A stretch of DNA of 36,647 nt from assembly GCA_003135475.1 (NCBI GenBank), contig PLBW01000031.1, positions 1-36,647 on the forward strand. The letters run 5' to 3'. Position numbers and translations under genes: made by a program. The number at the start of each line of letters is the position of its first letter. Within the stretch, counting starts at the first letter, position 1. The stretch is from Acidobacteriaceae bacterium. Lineage in GTDB: Bacteria; Acidobacteriota; Terriglobia; Terriglobales; Acidobacteriaceae. The notes under the pieces are model-generated. The model made no database searches, had not been told where the DNA came from, and saw nothing but the letters and a program-made list of their open reading frames with translations. Below are positions 16,445-26,022 of the stretch, piece by piece.

Positions 16445-17182
16445 CTATAGCAATCCGCCATCGACCGCGATCACCTGGCCGGTGATATAGCTTGCTTCCG
16501 GAGACGCCAGAAATGCTACCAGCGGAGCCACCTCTTCGGGCCTGCCAAAACGCCCCAGAGGAATTTCGGAGAGCAGTCGTTTCTCCTCTTTCTCGATGTA
16601 CTTGGCGGACATGGGGCTGGGAATCACACCCGGGCAGACGGCGTTGACTCGGATATTGAATCGCCCCACCTCGCGGGAAAGCGCCTTGCTGAAGGCGATA
16701 ACGCCTCCCTTGGAAGCCGAGTAGTTGCACTGGCCGGCTTGGCCGCGTACTCCGCTGGGCGACACGATATTGCTGATGGCTCCGCGGCTCTGGCGCATCA
16801 TGCCCGGCAAGGCCAACCGCGAACACAAATAGGTGCCGCGGAGATTGGTGTCGATCACTTCGTCCCACTGCTCCTCGGACATAAAGGCCAAGAGGGAATC
16901 GCGGTTGATTCCCGCGTTATTCACCAGGTAGTCGACCGCACCGAAGTGCTGTTCAAGGTGCTCGAACATCGGCGCAACGCTCGTATAGAGGGATAGATCG
17001 GCTTCCACGGCCGACGCCTGTCCGCCGGCGGCGATGATGCGCTCCACCACCTCGGTCGCGGACTCTTTCGCGTGATGATAGTGCACCGCTACGCGGAACC
17101 CCGCGCTTCCCAATGCTTGCGCGATGGCGGCGCCGATGGTCCCCGAGGCACCCGTCACTAATGCGGTCTTCATTTCAGCCAT
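16445..17182 (-). CDS. 3-oxoacyl-ACP reductase (FabG-type SDR)
   Basis: A 245-residue short-chain dehydrogenase/reductase. Cofactor motif TGASGTIG (10-17), structural NNAG (88-91), and the catalytic set S141 (IVSPSG), Y154 and K158 (YSASK) are all present. FabG reduces beta-keto groups on carrier-bound chains with NADPH. Its 245 residues match the family norm. It lies eight bases after the outer-membrane gene and 27 before the PHP gene. Together with FabZ at 25573 and the ketosynthases it completes the reductive cycle except for enoyl reduction; no enoyl reductase is seen, which leaves double bonds possible in the chain. Confidence 0.9.
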   Translation of the reverse strand: MAEMKTALVTGASGTIGAAIAQALGSAGFRVAVHYHHAKESATEVVERIIAAGGQASAVEADLSLYTSVAPMFEHLEQHFGAVDYLVNNAGINRDSLLAFMSEEQWDEVIDTNLRGTYLCSRLALPGMMRQSRGAISNIVSPSGVRGQAGQCNYSASKGGVIAFSKALSREVGRFNIRVNAVCPGVIPSPMSAKYIEKEEKRLLSEIPLGRFGRPEEVAPLVAFLASPEASYITGQVIAVDGGLL

Positions 17183-17190
17183 GTGTTCGA

Positions 17191-20100
17191 TTATTTCAAC
17201 GGTTTGTAGATCATAAGATAAGCCCCCCAGGGCGAGTTATACCGCGTTAGGTTCCCGTCGAGAGCATAGGAAACAGTGCCTTGCACCAGGGTGCCTTTGG
17301 GGCCGGGGGTATTGAAATTGAACTCCAGGCCGTCAAACTTGCGGAAATGGCTGGACTCCTGCAGGTTGCGCGCCTGCGCATAGCTGTACATCCCATCGAT
17401 CCTTATGAAGTCCATCACGTTGAAGCCGTAGTGCACGTTCCCCATGGCGATGGCGTCGAAAGAGTCCGTGCCGCTGGGGATGCCGTGGAGGCGGGGCTCC
17501 GAAAAAAACGAGGGAAAGTAACGGGAGAAGCGATCCAGCTGGTCCCCACCCCAGTAGGAGAAATCAAACCCGCCCTTCGTGAATTTTCCGATGTAGTAAT
17601 CCTTGTTAAAATCGGCGTTGTACAGCGTGTATCCGTTCTGCGGAGGCTGGACCAATAAGGTGTTTTGCGGCGGCGGGTTCGACGACGTAGAGCCACATCC
17701 GGCGGGTTGCAGGGCGATCGTAGCGCATCCGAACGGTCTCCAGTCGATGCGCTGGCCCCGTGTCCCTTGCGCGCTGAACACATAACCCTTGCGGGTGTAC
17801 TTCAGTTCGACGCCCGGAAGCACCGTTACTCCGTTGCGCGGCAGTTCGTATAGCTTGTCCGCGTCGCTGGTCCTGCGGAAATAGTCGAACTCCAAGTAAG
17901 TCGACGCCGTGAGGCTGAGATGGGTGGTGGCCTGCCATGAGGCTCGCAGTCCGGTGGTTTCCGCCCATGTCCATACCTGCCCTTGCACTAATTCCGTGTT
18001 GCCGCTGTAGATGCGGTTCTCGCCGGGTAGCCCGGAGAGCGCCAAATCCACTGCCAAGCGGAACTTGGGGCCGTACTGCTTCGAAAGGTCGGTCACCAGA
18101 ATGGGTCCGGCAAAAAAAGTGGAGAGCTGCGCGCCGCTGTTCCGGAAATCGAAATCGGCGATGCTGATGCCGAGAAACGGAATGGGGAAGTTGAACGTGC
18201 CTTCGTACATGGCCCCGCCAATGAGAGACCTGATGCGCGTCTCTTTTTTCCCGGCCAGGACGCGCTCGTTACCTTGTATTTCCAACGACCGCAGTCCCTC
18301 GTCGGTTTCGCGGTACATTGGATCTTTGGAACTGTGCTCGGCCGCGAGGGCGCCAGTGAATTCTGGCGTATTGATGAGGTAGTCGGAAAACTGCACGGTC
18401 CTCTGCAGCACAAAATCGCGTCCCGCCGCATTCAACGATTGCTGCGCGGAGACAGATCGCAGTAAGTTGAACTGATTGCCCTTGCCGTCGGAGACTAACT
18501 CGAAATTCTGGGTTTCGACGTTGACCACAACGTTGCTCTTCGAACCCCGCTGGGTCAAATACTGCTTTACCTGCCGAAAAGTGGCGCCGTCGATCCATAC
18601 TTTTCCGCTGTAAAGGTTCTCGTCCGCCACCAAGGGCTCGACTCCCACCACATAACAGAGCACGCCGTTGACTTGCTCCGTCCCCTGGAGCTTGTACTTA
18701 TAGCGCTCGTTGAGTTTTAATTCGAGCGGCTGGGTCAACACCTTTTCCGGCTCGATTTGGGGCAGCGGGAACTCGTGGTTCTTCCCGAACTTCACGCCGT
18801 TGACGTAAAGCTCCTTCTGGGCGAATTCCATCTGTCCGGCGCGGTTGAGGAATTGCTTGAGTTGCATCGAGATGTCGAACCCCGGACCCAAATTAGTGCT
18901 CTCAAAGTGCAGATTCATGAAAGCGGAGGCCACATAGTTTTCCAGCTTCTGTTTCTGGGCTTCGCGATATTGTTGCCAGCGGGCAATGATTTCCTCGACG
19001 TTGAGTTCGACTCCGCTTCTAACTTCCACCGTGTTATACAGCGTCTTGTCGGTGTCGCTCGGTTTGTGGACAGAAATCAGTGCATACTCGCTGGTGCAAG
19101 CGCATGTCTGCACCAAGCCCTGGTCGGTCTTGGCCGGCGCACCTGCCGGCAGCCGCGCTCCAGTCGCGGGGTCGTACCACTGGATATCGAATTGTCCTGA
19201 GGTCCCCCCCTGGAGCCTGACCGTCTTGGGATGGTCGGGGCTCCCATCCACGCGCACTACCATCACGAGATCCGGCGACTGCCCGCCCCCAAACCACCGG
19301 TGCTCACCGTTGCCCACGCCGTCCACCGCTACACTGAACGGCGAGGCTGCGGAATCCGCCGGGAACATGTTGCCGGTAATGTAATGAGCCATGAAGCTGT
19401 TCACTGCGCACACCCCGCCTGCGGCCTTGGCGTCTGGGGGCTCTGCCCAGACGATTTCGACGGAGGTACCACTGGCCGCGAGCACCGCGTCCAGATATGT
19501 TGCTGTCGCTGCGGACGTTTCGGCATCCAACTTGAGTATGAGGGGCTTATTCAGCGCCTGTTCGACAATCCATGAAGCATCGTCGCGCCAGCCTTGAGAA
19601 TAGGTCGTACCTAGCAGATCGGAATAGATGGCAAGCCGTTTTACGAGATCGCCGTGCCGTTCGACAAACCCAGGCTGGAAAACAAACCCAAGCCGCAAGT
19701 CAGCCTTGCTAGCCTTAGCAGTTACCGCCAAACGCAGCAGCCCGAACGCCAACAGATCCGGGGCCGTCAGCGGTTCCTGGATTTCCACGATCAATCCGCG
19801 TACCGCGGGTGCCGAGAGAGGCAACTGTTTCAGGAACGCGTTAACCCGCTCGGCGATCTGTTTCTCGGATTCCTGACCGGTAAGGGGGCCAGCACCCACG
19901 ACCACGTGCAGCCAGACCTCGGATCCCTCGGGCATACTCAGGACGGCTCGTGCTTGCTCTTCGAACAGGCTGGTGTGGTTTTCGTCGCCGGCGAACCGGA
20001 AAGGCAACGGTGGCAACACGATCAATTTGCCTTGGAATTCGCACTGTTCGGCGGTCTTTAAGCCTGCCGCAAGTTCCTGGTCCGCGGGAATCGAGATGGC

Positions 20101-20232
20101 AGCCCTAGGCAAACCCGCTTGCGCGGTTAGCGGCAAAAGCAAAAAACCAGAAAGCAGCAGAAGGGCGACACTTCGCCTCAAACCTGCCACTCTGAAGAAG
20201 GACAGCGTTGCCGAGCCAAACGACGATTTCAT
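17191..20232 (-). CDS. Large outer-membrane protein: periplasmic domain + LolA/LolB-like domain + beta-barrel
   Basis: I place the start at the ATG at 20232, which gives a signal peptide ([19 protein letters not shown]) and 1013 residues. A longer frame to 20397 only overlaps the upstream gene. Residues about 45-330 look like an (alpha/beta) barrel-like domain of uncertain function. Around 450-700 there is a lipoprotein-sorting-like stretch: [28 protein letters not shown], then [20 protein letters not shown]. From about 720 onward, alternating aromatic strands ([58 protein letters not shown]) look like an outer-membrane beta-barrel. This architecture suggests a receiver for a hydrophobic product at the outer membrane. 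The domain limits are estimates, and the N-terminal domain may be catalytic or not. Confidence 0.65.
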   Translation of the reverse strand: MKSSFGSATLSFFRVAGLRRSVALLLLSGFLLLPLTAQAGLPRAAISIPADQELAAGLKTAEQCEFQGKLIVLPPLPFRFAGDENHTSLFEEQARAVLSMPEGSEVWLHVVVGAGPLTGQESEKQIAERVNAFLKQLPLSAPAVRGLIVEIQEPLTAPDLLAFGLLRLAVTAKASKADLRLGFVFQPGFVERHGDLVKRLAIYSDLLGTTYSQGWRDDASWIVEQALNKPLILKLDAETSAATATYLDAVLAASGTSVEIVWAEPPDAKAAGGVCAVNSFMAHYITGNMFPADSAASPFSVAVDGVGNGEHRWFGGGQSPDLVMVVRVDGSPDHPKTVRLQGGTSGQFDIQWYDPATGARLPAGAPAKTDQGLVQTCACTSEYALISVHKPSDTDKTLYNTVEVRSGVELNVEEIIARWQQYREAQKQKLENYVASAFMNLHFESTNLGPGFDISMQLKQFLNRAGQMEFAQKELYVNGVKFGKNHEFPLPQIEPEKVLTQPLELKLNERYKYKLQGTEQVNGVLCYVVGVEPLVADENLYSGKVWIDGATFRQVKQYLTQRGSKSNVVVNVETQNFELVSDGKGNQFNLLRSVSAQQSLNAAGRDFVLQRTVQFSDYLINTPEFTGALAAEHSSKDPMYRETDEGLRSLEIQGNERVLAGKKETRIRSLIGGAMYEGTFNFPIPFLGISIADFDFRNSGAQLSTFFAGPILVTDLSKQYGPKFRLAVDLALSGLPGENRIYSGNTELVQGQVWTWAETTGLRASWQATTHLSLTASTYLEFDYFRRTSDADKLYELPRNGVTVLPGVELKYTRKGYVFSAQGTRGQRIDWRPFGCATIALQPAGCGSTSSNPPPQNTLLVQPPQNGYTLYNADFNKDYYIGKFTKGGFDFSYWGGDQLDRFSRYFPSFFSEPRLHGIPSGTDSFDAIAMGNVHYGFNVMDFIRIDGMYSYAQARNLQESSHFRKFDGLEFNFNTPGPKGTLVQGTVSYALDGNLTRYNSPWGAYLMIYKPLK

Positions 20233-20267
20233 TATATTTAAGCCCGATAATCTTGAGTTAGCTAAAA

Positions 20268-21785
20268 CTAGTTGTCCCGGGACGGCGGGTCGTTCTGGAG
20301 TCGAATCAATTCCTCGGCGCTGCGGAGCCTGGCGCCTGCGTTGTAACCGCAGAAAGGAATCAGCTGTCCATCGGTAGCGACATACTGGATGATGCAACGC
20401 TTGAGGCGGCGCAGATTGTAACTGCGAGCGTCCATAAAGTGCATGCCCGCCACGAATATGCCGTTGAAACCTCTGCGAAACCAGTCCGCAGACCTTCCCC
20501 GAGACTTGTCCTCAAACCCTTCCAGGCTGCGCAGCAGACGCTGGAACGTGAGCCCATCCGGGGCCTTCCGCCTATCGAAGCATTGCGACAGCCGCCCGAA
20601 CTGGCGGATGCGAGAAATTTGCCGCTCGATAATGCCCTGATTGCCATCTGGAGTTACCTCAGCCATGCTTCGAAAGAAGCGGTCGAGATCGAAAAAACTG
20701 CTAAGACAGAAGGGTTTGTTGTCGTCGTCAACGTAGAAAAACGTGCCCAGCGAACAATGGGCATCGCTGACCGCGGGAATCGTAGCTTCGCGGCGGACGC
20801 GGTCGAGGGCACGGCTGATCAACGATATCGAGTTCAGTGGGAACCAATCGTCGGGGAAGCGGGTCAATCCAGTCTGCCGACCAAACTCGCGGGCCATGGT
20901 GGCAAGGTTGAAGGGCTCGGAGGTCTTGTCCGCAACTTCGACCCTGCCCACATGCGCAGCCGGCTGTATGCTGATGCCGGTGACGTGTTTGCTGTGTTGG
21001 AGAGCGAACTGGAAGATGGGCCCCAGTTGGTCGACGTTGACGGAGTTTACTATGGTCGGCACCAGGACAAGCCGCATGTTCGTCTTCGCGACGTTGTTAA
21101 CGACCGCAATCTTTTTGTCCAACAGCCGCTGGCCGCGCAATCGGAGGTAGACCTCGTCGTTGACGCCATCAAACTGCAGATAAAGCGTGTGCAGGCCCGA
21201 ATCCTCACAGAGTTTTGCGTAGTCGGGGTTGACGAAACGGCTTCCGTTCGTGGCTACCTGGATATGCGTGAAACCCAGATCGCGGGCGGTACGAAGGATG
21301 CTCGGAAACTCGGGGTGCAGAGTGGGCTCTCCGCCGGAGAACTGGATGTGGCGGCACGGCACTGGCCGATCCAGCAGCGACTGGAGCATTTTGCCCACCA
21401 GTTTCGTATCGAGGAAGTAGTGGTTCCCGTCGCCCGTGGCCTCCGCGAAACACACGGGACACTTGAAATTGCAGCGGTTCGTAATGTCGATTACGGCCAA
21501 GCATGGCTCGTTATGGCTGGCGGTGGCACAGTCGCAAGCTTCCCCATCGGCTGGCGCTGTCTGCTGGGCATCCGGAAAGACCAGTCTGTTCCACTCGTCC
21601 AGCCTCCGGTACAAATCCGCATCGGAGAAGATCAGGGAGCCGGTGGATTCGTGGCCTGAACACTGCGGACGCTGATAGACCTTACCTCCTTGATCGACAA
21701 TCACGGAAGTAATCGGTTTGCCGCACTCCGGGCAGCTCGACGGGATCGTGTCAATGACGGTGTCGTGCTCATTCGGCTTCATCAT
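20268..21785 (-). CDS. Tetraether-lipid-synthase-like radical SAM enzyme (Tes/MJ0619 family)
   Basis: A 505-residue protein from the first of two adjacent ATGs (21785; the second is at 21782). Its order of elements matches archaeal tetraether lipid synthase: an N-terminal rubredoxin-like site (CPEC at 18-21, then C42 and H45), extra cysteines at 84, 86 and 95, the radical SAM site C105-C109-C112 in NRCNFKCPVCFAEA, QFSGGEPT (148-155), IQVATNG, HTLYLQFDGV (199-208), LVPTIVNSVN and a C-terminal MHFMD...KRC...DGQLIPFCGYN block (about 448-482). Tes joins lipid tails by C-C bonds between unactivated carbons. Bacterial members are known by homology, and I cannot tell its substrate. It is 35 bases upstream of the outer-membrane gene and 132 downstream of the exporter. 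Confidence 0.78.
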   Translation of the reverse strand: MMKPNEHDTVIDTIPSSCPECGKPITSVIVDQGGKVYQRPQCSGHESTGSLIFSDADLYRRLDEWNRLVFPDAQQTAPADGEACDCATASHNEPCLAVIDITNRCNFKCPVCFAEATGDGNHYFLDTKLVGKMLQSLLDRPVPCRHIQFSGGEPTLHPEFPSILRTARDLGFTHIQVATNGSRFVNPDYAKLCEDSGLHTLYLQFDGVNDEVYLRLRGQRLLDKKIAVVNNVAKTNMRLVLVPTIVNSVNVDQLGPIFQFALQHSKHVTGISIQPAAHVGRVEVADKTSEPFNLATMAREFGRQTGLTRFPDDWFPLNSISLISRALDRVRREATIPAVSDAHCSLGTFFYVDDDNKPFCLSSFFDLDRFFRSMAEVTPDGNQGIIERQISRIRQFGRLSQCFDRRKAPDGLTFQRLLRSLEGFEDKSRGRSADWFRRGFNGIFVAGMHFMDARSYNLRRLKRCIIQYVATDGQLIPFCGYNAGARLRSAEELIRLQNDPPSRDN

Positions 21786-21884
21786 CAATTTCTTGTCAAT
21801 TAACGCCTGGCGGCTTCGAGTATATACGAAAATATGCGGGCGACCCATACTAGAGTTGGTTTCATAAAACGGTTTAGTGGGTAG

Positions 21885-21904
21885 GGCACGGCTTCAGCCG
21901 TGCC
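21885..21904. repeat. Perfect 9-bp-stem hairpin (GGCACGGCT / AGCCGTGCC) inside the array
   Basis: GGCACGGCT at 21885-21893 and its exact complement at 21896-21904 form a tight hairpin in the 132-base gap between the exporter gene and the Tes-like gene. It reads the same on both strands and has no U-tract, so it is more like an interspersed palindromic element or an RNA-stability/attenuation hairpin than a standard terminator. I recall very similar palindromes in acidobacterial genomes. Confidence 0.6.
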
Positions 21905-21917
21905 GGCAGGCAGCAAC

Positions 21918-24464
21918 TTATCCAGTTGGGCGGCCCATCTCTCTTCTCTCTTTCCCTAAGAGAATGACAGCGGGAACCAGCCAGAGGCCGCCGACCAGTG
22001 CCAGAGCGACGCCCAACGAAGTTACGAGACCCATCTCGGCGAGCGGCGCGAAACTGGAAGCCATGAGCGCCCCGAACCCGATGATCGTAGTCAGGTTCGA
22101 CTGAATCAGCGCCGCGCCCGAAGCCTTCGCGACCACGAGAATCCCGTGGCGCTCGTTCTCCAGGTAACGGCGGACTAAATGGACACCATTATCGATTCCA
22201 ATGCCGATAATAAGTGGGATCGCCGTAATGCACATGAAACTGAAGCGGTGTCCCACCAGCAGCAATAGCCCGAAAGTTACGATGATGGCAAATACGATCG
22301 GCATCAGTACGACGAGTGACACCCGGAGGCTGCGGAAACAAAGATAGACGATCAGGACGATGGCAGCCCCCGTCCACAGCAGTGCCCTGCGGCTGTCGTG
22401 CAGGACTCGGCTCTGCATGTCGCGGTTGATCTTGTCGAAAGAGAACTCCACGAACGGACCAAATTGATTCCGCCAAGACTCGAGGACAGTCTCCGGAATC
22501 ACCTGGGTAGCATTGGGATCCGCGGCATAAAAGGCGATTGCCGCGACGTAACTACCGTCGCTTGTCTTGCGAATGCTGTTGTCGAGCAGCCCTGGCGGCA
22601 GGAACTCGGCGGCCTTTTCCAGGGTAATAGGTTCCATGGGTTGTCCCATGTTGCGCAGTCGCTCGATAAAGCGCAGGTGCGGTTCTGTTCGAAAGCCATT
22701 CTCGCGGAGCGAGTCCTCCAAGGCGCGGGCGGAGGCCGCCAGATTGAGGTTCGCCAGCGAACCGGCCCGTTGCCTCTGGGTGCGGGCTGAGGGAAGCAGG
22801 TTCGTGGGAGAAAAGATGGACTTGAGGACGCCGCGCTGCCGATAGGCTTCCAGACCGGACGTCAGGGCTTCGGCCCGCTGTAGAACTTCCTCCTGGCCGC
22901 CGGCAATCAAGAGTACGTTGGGGCTGCCCTCAATGCCAAACTTTGCGGAAAGGCGGTTCTGTGCCGCGATGGCTGGGTTGTCGGCGCCACCATTGATCTC
23001 GAAGCGACCTCCGATCCTGACGGCAGGCAGGGCCAGTAATGACAGCAGGAACATCGCCAACGAAAAGGCAACGACGGGGCGGGCGTGCCGCCCCACAAAA
23101 TCGACGGATTTCCTCGCCATCCAGGGAAGGAAGCGGAAGGTAATGGTCTCCGGCACCAGCGGCTTGGAGAACCGCCACCATAGCTCCATCAGCGCGGGAA
23201 CGGTCAAGAGAGTGTGGAACAACATCATGAACATTCCGACGGTGAGAATGAACCCGAACTCTGCCAGTGCTTTGAAGCTGGAGGTGGCCAGTGAGGCGGT
23301 AGCGGTTGCCGCCGTGAGGATGCAGAAGACGACGCTAAGCCCAGTGGTTTCGAAGGTGCGAAGCACGGCCGCGTTCAGCGTCCCGCCCTTCGCCCATTCC
23401 TGCGGCACTCGGTTAAAGAAATGTACCACTTGGTCGTCTCCCAGTCCCGCCAGGATAGCGATAAAGGACAGGCTGATGAGATTTACTTCTCCCGGATAAA
23501 AACTGGCTACGCCGGTAGTCCAAAGAATGCCCAGGCCGGTGGGCAGCAGCGACAAAAGCAGCAGCGGAATTCTGGGATAAATCAGCAAGCACAACACCAG
23601 ATTGCCGACGATCGAAATCAGAGAAACTCGACGAATATTCCTTTCGATGAACTCGTGGTCCTGCTCCGCGTAGACGTAAGACCCCGCCGGGATGGCCTGC
23701 ACGCCGGAATCCCGGAAGGCGGGCTCTACGCTAATCGACTGGATATGCTCCCGTGTCCATTGCACGACTTCCTCGGCGAACTTGTAGTCCACCGCCGACT
23801 GGCGAGGCTCGGCAATGATGAGCAGTGCCTTGTGGTCCTTGCTGAAGAATCGGTTCCCATCTCCCCAGGTCAGGTCGAAACTGGCGAACTGCGAGAACCC
23901 CTGGCTGTTATGCGCCGCCACTTCCATGAGGCCCAGCGGATCGGCGACGAAGTAATTCGTTCCCAGAGAGGAGAACGGCGTGACCAGTTCGGCGGCGGCG
24001 TGGCGCACGGTTTGATGAATCTGTTGCGGATCCAGCCGCCGTTTGAGATCTTCCGTTTGCTCGGGCAGGACGAATGACGGAAAGTTCCAGGTGAAGAACC
24101 GCACCATGTTGAGCAGTTCTGCTTCCTGCAAGCCACAGCGCGCCTGTTTGAACAGCCCGCTGCTTAGCATATCGGCGGTGAGACGATCGGCCATTTCCTC
24201 CATGTCGCCGGTGGTGTCCGTCCCCCCCTCCGGGGCCTCGATCAGCACGAACAGCTGATTGCCGTAACCCAGTTCTTTGCCGATTTGGCTCGCGGCCCGC
24301 CATTGCGGGTCGCGATTACCAAACAGGTCTGTCAGGTCGGTACCGGTGCGCAGATTGTGGATGTTGGCATACAAGAACAAGGTCAGGACCAGCGTAAAGG
24401 CTGTCACCAACCCCGGATGACCTACGACCAACCGGCCTACCAAGCGCATGAAACGGACCATCAT
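21918..24464 (-). CDS. MMPL/RND-superfamily lipid exporter (HpnN-like)
   Basis: An 848-residue inner-membrane protein with the RND pattern twice: a transmembrane helix near the N-terminus (HPGLVTAFTLVLTLFLYANI), a periplasmic domain, then five helices (LISIVGNLVLCLLIYPRIPLLLLSLLPTG, VVFCILTAATATASL, LTVGMFMMLFHTLLTVPALMEL), and the same set repeated. LAGLGDDQVVHFFNRV and IGIGIDNGVHLVRRY are the conserved gating segments with the proton-relay aspartates. The family exports lipids (mycobacterial MmpL, hopanoid HpnN). In aryl-polyene clusters an MMPL protein carries the product outwards, so the same role here is a strong inference. It overlaps the methyltransferase gene by four bases. Confidence 0.85.
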   Translation of the reverse strand: MMVRFMRLVGRLVVGHPGLVTAFTLVLTLFLYANIHNLRTGTDLTDLFGNRDPQWRAASQIGKELGYGNQLFVLIEAPEGGTDTTGDMEEMADRLTADMLSSGLFKQARCGLQEAELLNMVRFFTWNFPSFVLPEQTEDLKRRLDPQQIHQTVRHAAAELVTPFSSLGTNYFVADPLGLMEVAAHNSQGFSQFASFDLTWGDGNRFFSKDHKALLIIAEPRQSAVDYKFAEEVVQWTREHIQSISVEPAFRDSGVQAIPAGSYVYAEQDHEFIERNIRRVSLISIVGNLVLCLLIYPRIPLLLLSLLPTGLGILWTTGVASFYPGEVNLISLSFIAILAGLGDDQVVHFFNRVPQEWAKGGTLNAAVLRTFETTGLSVVFCILTAATATASLATSSFKALAEFGFILTVGMFMMLFHTLLTVPALMELWWRFSKPLVPETITFRFLPWMARKSVDFVGRHARPVVAFSLAMFLLSLLALPAVRIGGRFEINGGADNPAIAAQNRLSAKFGIEGSPNVLLIAGGQEEVLQRAEALTSGLEAYRQRGVLKSIFSPTNLLPSARTQRQRAGSLANLNLAASARALEDSLRENGFRTEPHLRFIERLRNMGQPMEPITLEKAAEFLPPGLLDNSIRKTSDGSYVAAIAFYAADPNATQVIPETVLESWRNQFGPFVEFSFDKINRDMQSRVLHDSRRALLWTGAAIVLIVYLCFRSLRVSLVVLMPIVFAIIVTFGLLLLVGHRFSFMCITAIPLIIGIGIDNGVHLVRRYLENERHGILVVAKASGAALIQSNLTTIIGFGALMASSFAPLAEMGLVTSLGVALALVGGLWLVPAVILLGKERREMGRPTG

Positions 24465-25564
24465 GGCGCGGCCTCGGCCAATGGTTTCTTCGCAATGAAT
24501 AGGATATGAGCCAGGGGCAGACGGTTTCGGAACCGGCGCTCTTCAACCTGCATACCGGCGTTCTCCAGCACACTACGGTACTCGGCGGCCGGCAGCATCA
24601 AGGGCCGGACGCCGGCACGCCCGCAGGCGAATATTAGCCGGTCGAAAGCCATGGTGATGATGGACCACAGGCCGCGTTCGCGATCGTGGACCCGGAAAAT
24701 CAGTCTTCCCTGGGGGGCGAGCGTCGAGCAGCACCGTTTCAGCAAGGCCAGTTGCTCCTCGGCAGGCAAATACTGCAAGACATCCAGAACAAAAATCAAA
24801 CCGGCTGGCGGAAGCTCGAAATAACGTACATCCGCAACGCTCAGGTCTGCGTTCAGGGTGCTGAGGGCCTCGCGGGCGACTGCGATCCGATGCGCATCCA
24901 AGTCGCAACCAACCAAGCGCCGGCTGCCGTCTCCGAAAGCCGCAAAACCGAGAGCCATGCCGTAGCCGCAGCCCAGATCCACGACCGTCCCCGATCCTTG
25001 ATTTTCGGCGGCAAGCAAGCCGAAGACCCGATCCAGCCGCAGTTTCCACCGGACGAACCCGCGGTCGGCCCGTGCGCATCGAACAAACATCTGATTCACA
25101 CAGCGGACGCGGTCCCGCAGTCCCGGATTGGCGGTCGCCTTAAGATGAAGATGGATCACCACTGCGGTAATCGCCGCCCCAACGCCGCCGGCGAGTATCC
25201 CCAGCGCCACGCTGCCAGTCACCCAGGCTAAAAGCTCTTCTTTCATGTGCGCGCCAGCCAGGGCGGACAGGGTAAATGGCCGGAATGAGCCGCTGCGGAG
25301 AAACCAGCCGAGTTCCACCGAGGACACCACAATCAGGGGCTGGAGCAGCGGATTGTTGATGAAAGTGCTGGCCAGGGTTAACGGCTTGTTAAGCCTGAAG
25401 AGCAAAGCCAGACCCACTGCCACAAGGGTCTGAAACCCGTAGATGGGCACGATGCCGATGAAGATCCCTAAAAACACGGCGGCGGCGGCTCGGCCAGGAT
25501 CGAGCCTCTCCTTCAGCAAGGTGGTTGCGAATTGCCGCGCGCGAGTCTGAAATCTTCGGATCAC
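24461..25564 (-). CDS. DUF2062 membrane domain fused to class I methyltransferase
   Basis: A 367-residue protein if it starts at the GTG at 25564, eight bases after the dehydratase stop; a longer frame to 25651 would overlap that gene. Residues about 10-140 are DUF2062: LDPGRAAAAVFLGIFIGIVPIYGFQTLVAVGLALLFRLNKP, then helices around NPLLQPLIVVSSVELGWFL and VTGSVALGILAGGVGAAITAVVI. Residues about 150-367 form a SAM-dependent methyltransferase with the motif VVDLGCGYG (194-202), then LVGCDLD and IFVLDVLQYLP. It probably methylates a membrane-located intermediate (a headgroup or chain). This fusion is unusual. The two parts are contiguous in one frame with no stop. Confidence 0.75.
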   Translation of the reverse strand: MIRRFQTRARQFATTLLKERLDPGRAAAAVFLGIFIGIVPIYGFQTLVAVGLALLFRLNKPLTLASTFINNPLLQPLIVVSSVELGWFLRSGSFRPFTLSALAGAHMKEELLAWVTGSVALGILAGGVGAAITAVVIHLHLKATANPGLRDRVRCVNQMFVRCARADRGFVRWKLRLDRVFGLLAAENQGSGTVVDLGCGYGMALGFAAFGDGSRRLVGCDLDAHRIAVAREALSTLNADLSVADVRYFELPPAGLIFVLDVLQYLPAEEQLALLKRCCSTLAPQGRLIFRVHDRERGLWSIITMAFDRLIFACGRAGVRPLMLPAAEYRSVLENAGMQVEERRFRNRLPLAHILFIAKKPLAEAAP

Positions 25565-25572
25565 CTGGTGGC

Positions 25573-26022
25573 CTATTCCATCGTCCGCGCGGCCATCAGG
25601 CCGACCACCACCGACAACTCGCCGCTCGCTACCATCTCCCCGCCCACCCACACCGTGCCGCCGATGTAAGCCATCTGCCCGGCGTCGGTCAGCTTCCTGG
25701 TTTCAATGCGTAGTTCCCGGCCCGGACTTACTGGTTTGAAAAATTTGAAGCGGTTTACGGCCGCCAGCAGGGCCAGTTCTCCAGCCCCCTGCGGGGCGGC
25801 CGATGCCAGCATCACTCCCGCAGTCTGGGCCACTGCTTCGATCAGAAGAACGCCCGGCAGAATGGGCTTAGCGGGAAAGTGTCCGGCAAAAATCGGGTCT
25901 GCCGGATCGACGAACTTCGCGGCAACACAGCGGACTCCCGGCTCCAGCTCTTCGACCCGGTCGATCCACAAGAACGGAGGGCGATGAGGAATCATTGTCT
26001 CGATTTCACTTCGCTCGATCAC
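25573..26022 (-). CDS. FabZ-type 3-hydroxyacyl-ACP dehydratase
   Basis: A 149-residue hotdog-fold dehydratase. The catalytic pair is H48 (FAGHFPAKPILPG) and E62 (LLIEAVAQTAGV), both intact, and IPHRPPFLWIDRV is the characteristic opening. It removes water from 3-hydroxyacyl-ACP to give trans-2-enoyl-ACP. The start is GTG, overlapping the LolA-like stop by four bases (GTGA). The gene is separated from FabG by nine kilobases within the same array, yet completes the same reaction cycle. Confidence 0.9.
   Translation of the reverse strand: MIERSEIETMIPHRPPFLWIDRVEELEPGVRCVAAKFVDPADPIFAGHFPAKPILPGVLLIEAVAQTAGVMLASAAPQGAGELALLAAVNRFKFFKPVSPGRELRIETRKLTDAGQMAYIGGTVWVGGEMVASGELSVVVGLMAARTME

Noticed and set aside
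20233-20397. N-terminal extension of the outer-membrane protein
   Set aside because: The extension lies over the end of the Tes-like gene and would bury the signal peptide; the start at 20232 is more sensible.
20439-21659. Plus-strand open frame of 406 codons
   Set aside because: It is the antisense shadow of the Tes-like gene, which has clear motifs; no domain or ribosome-binding site supports the opposite strand.
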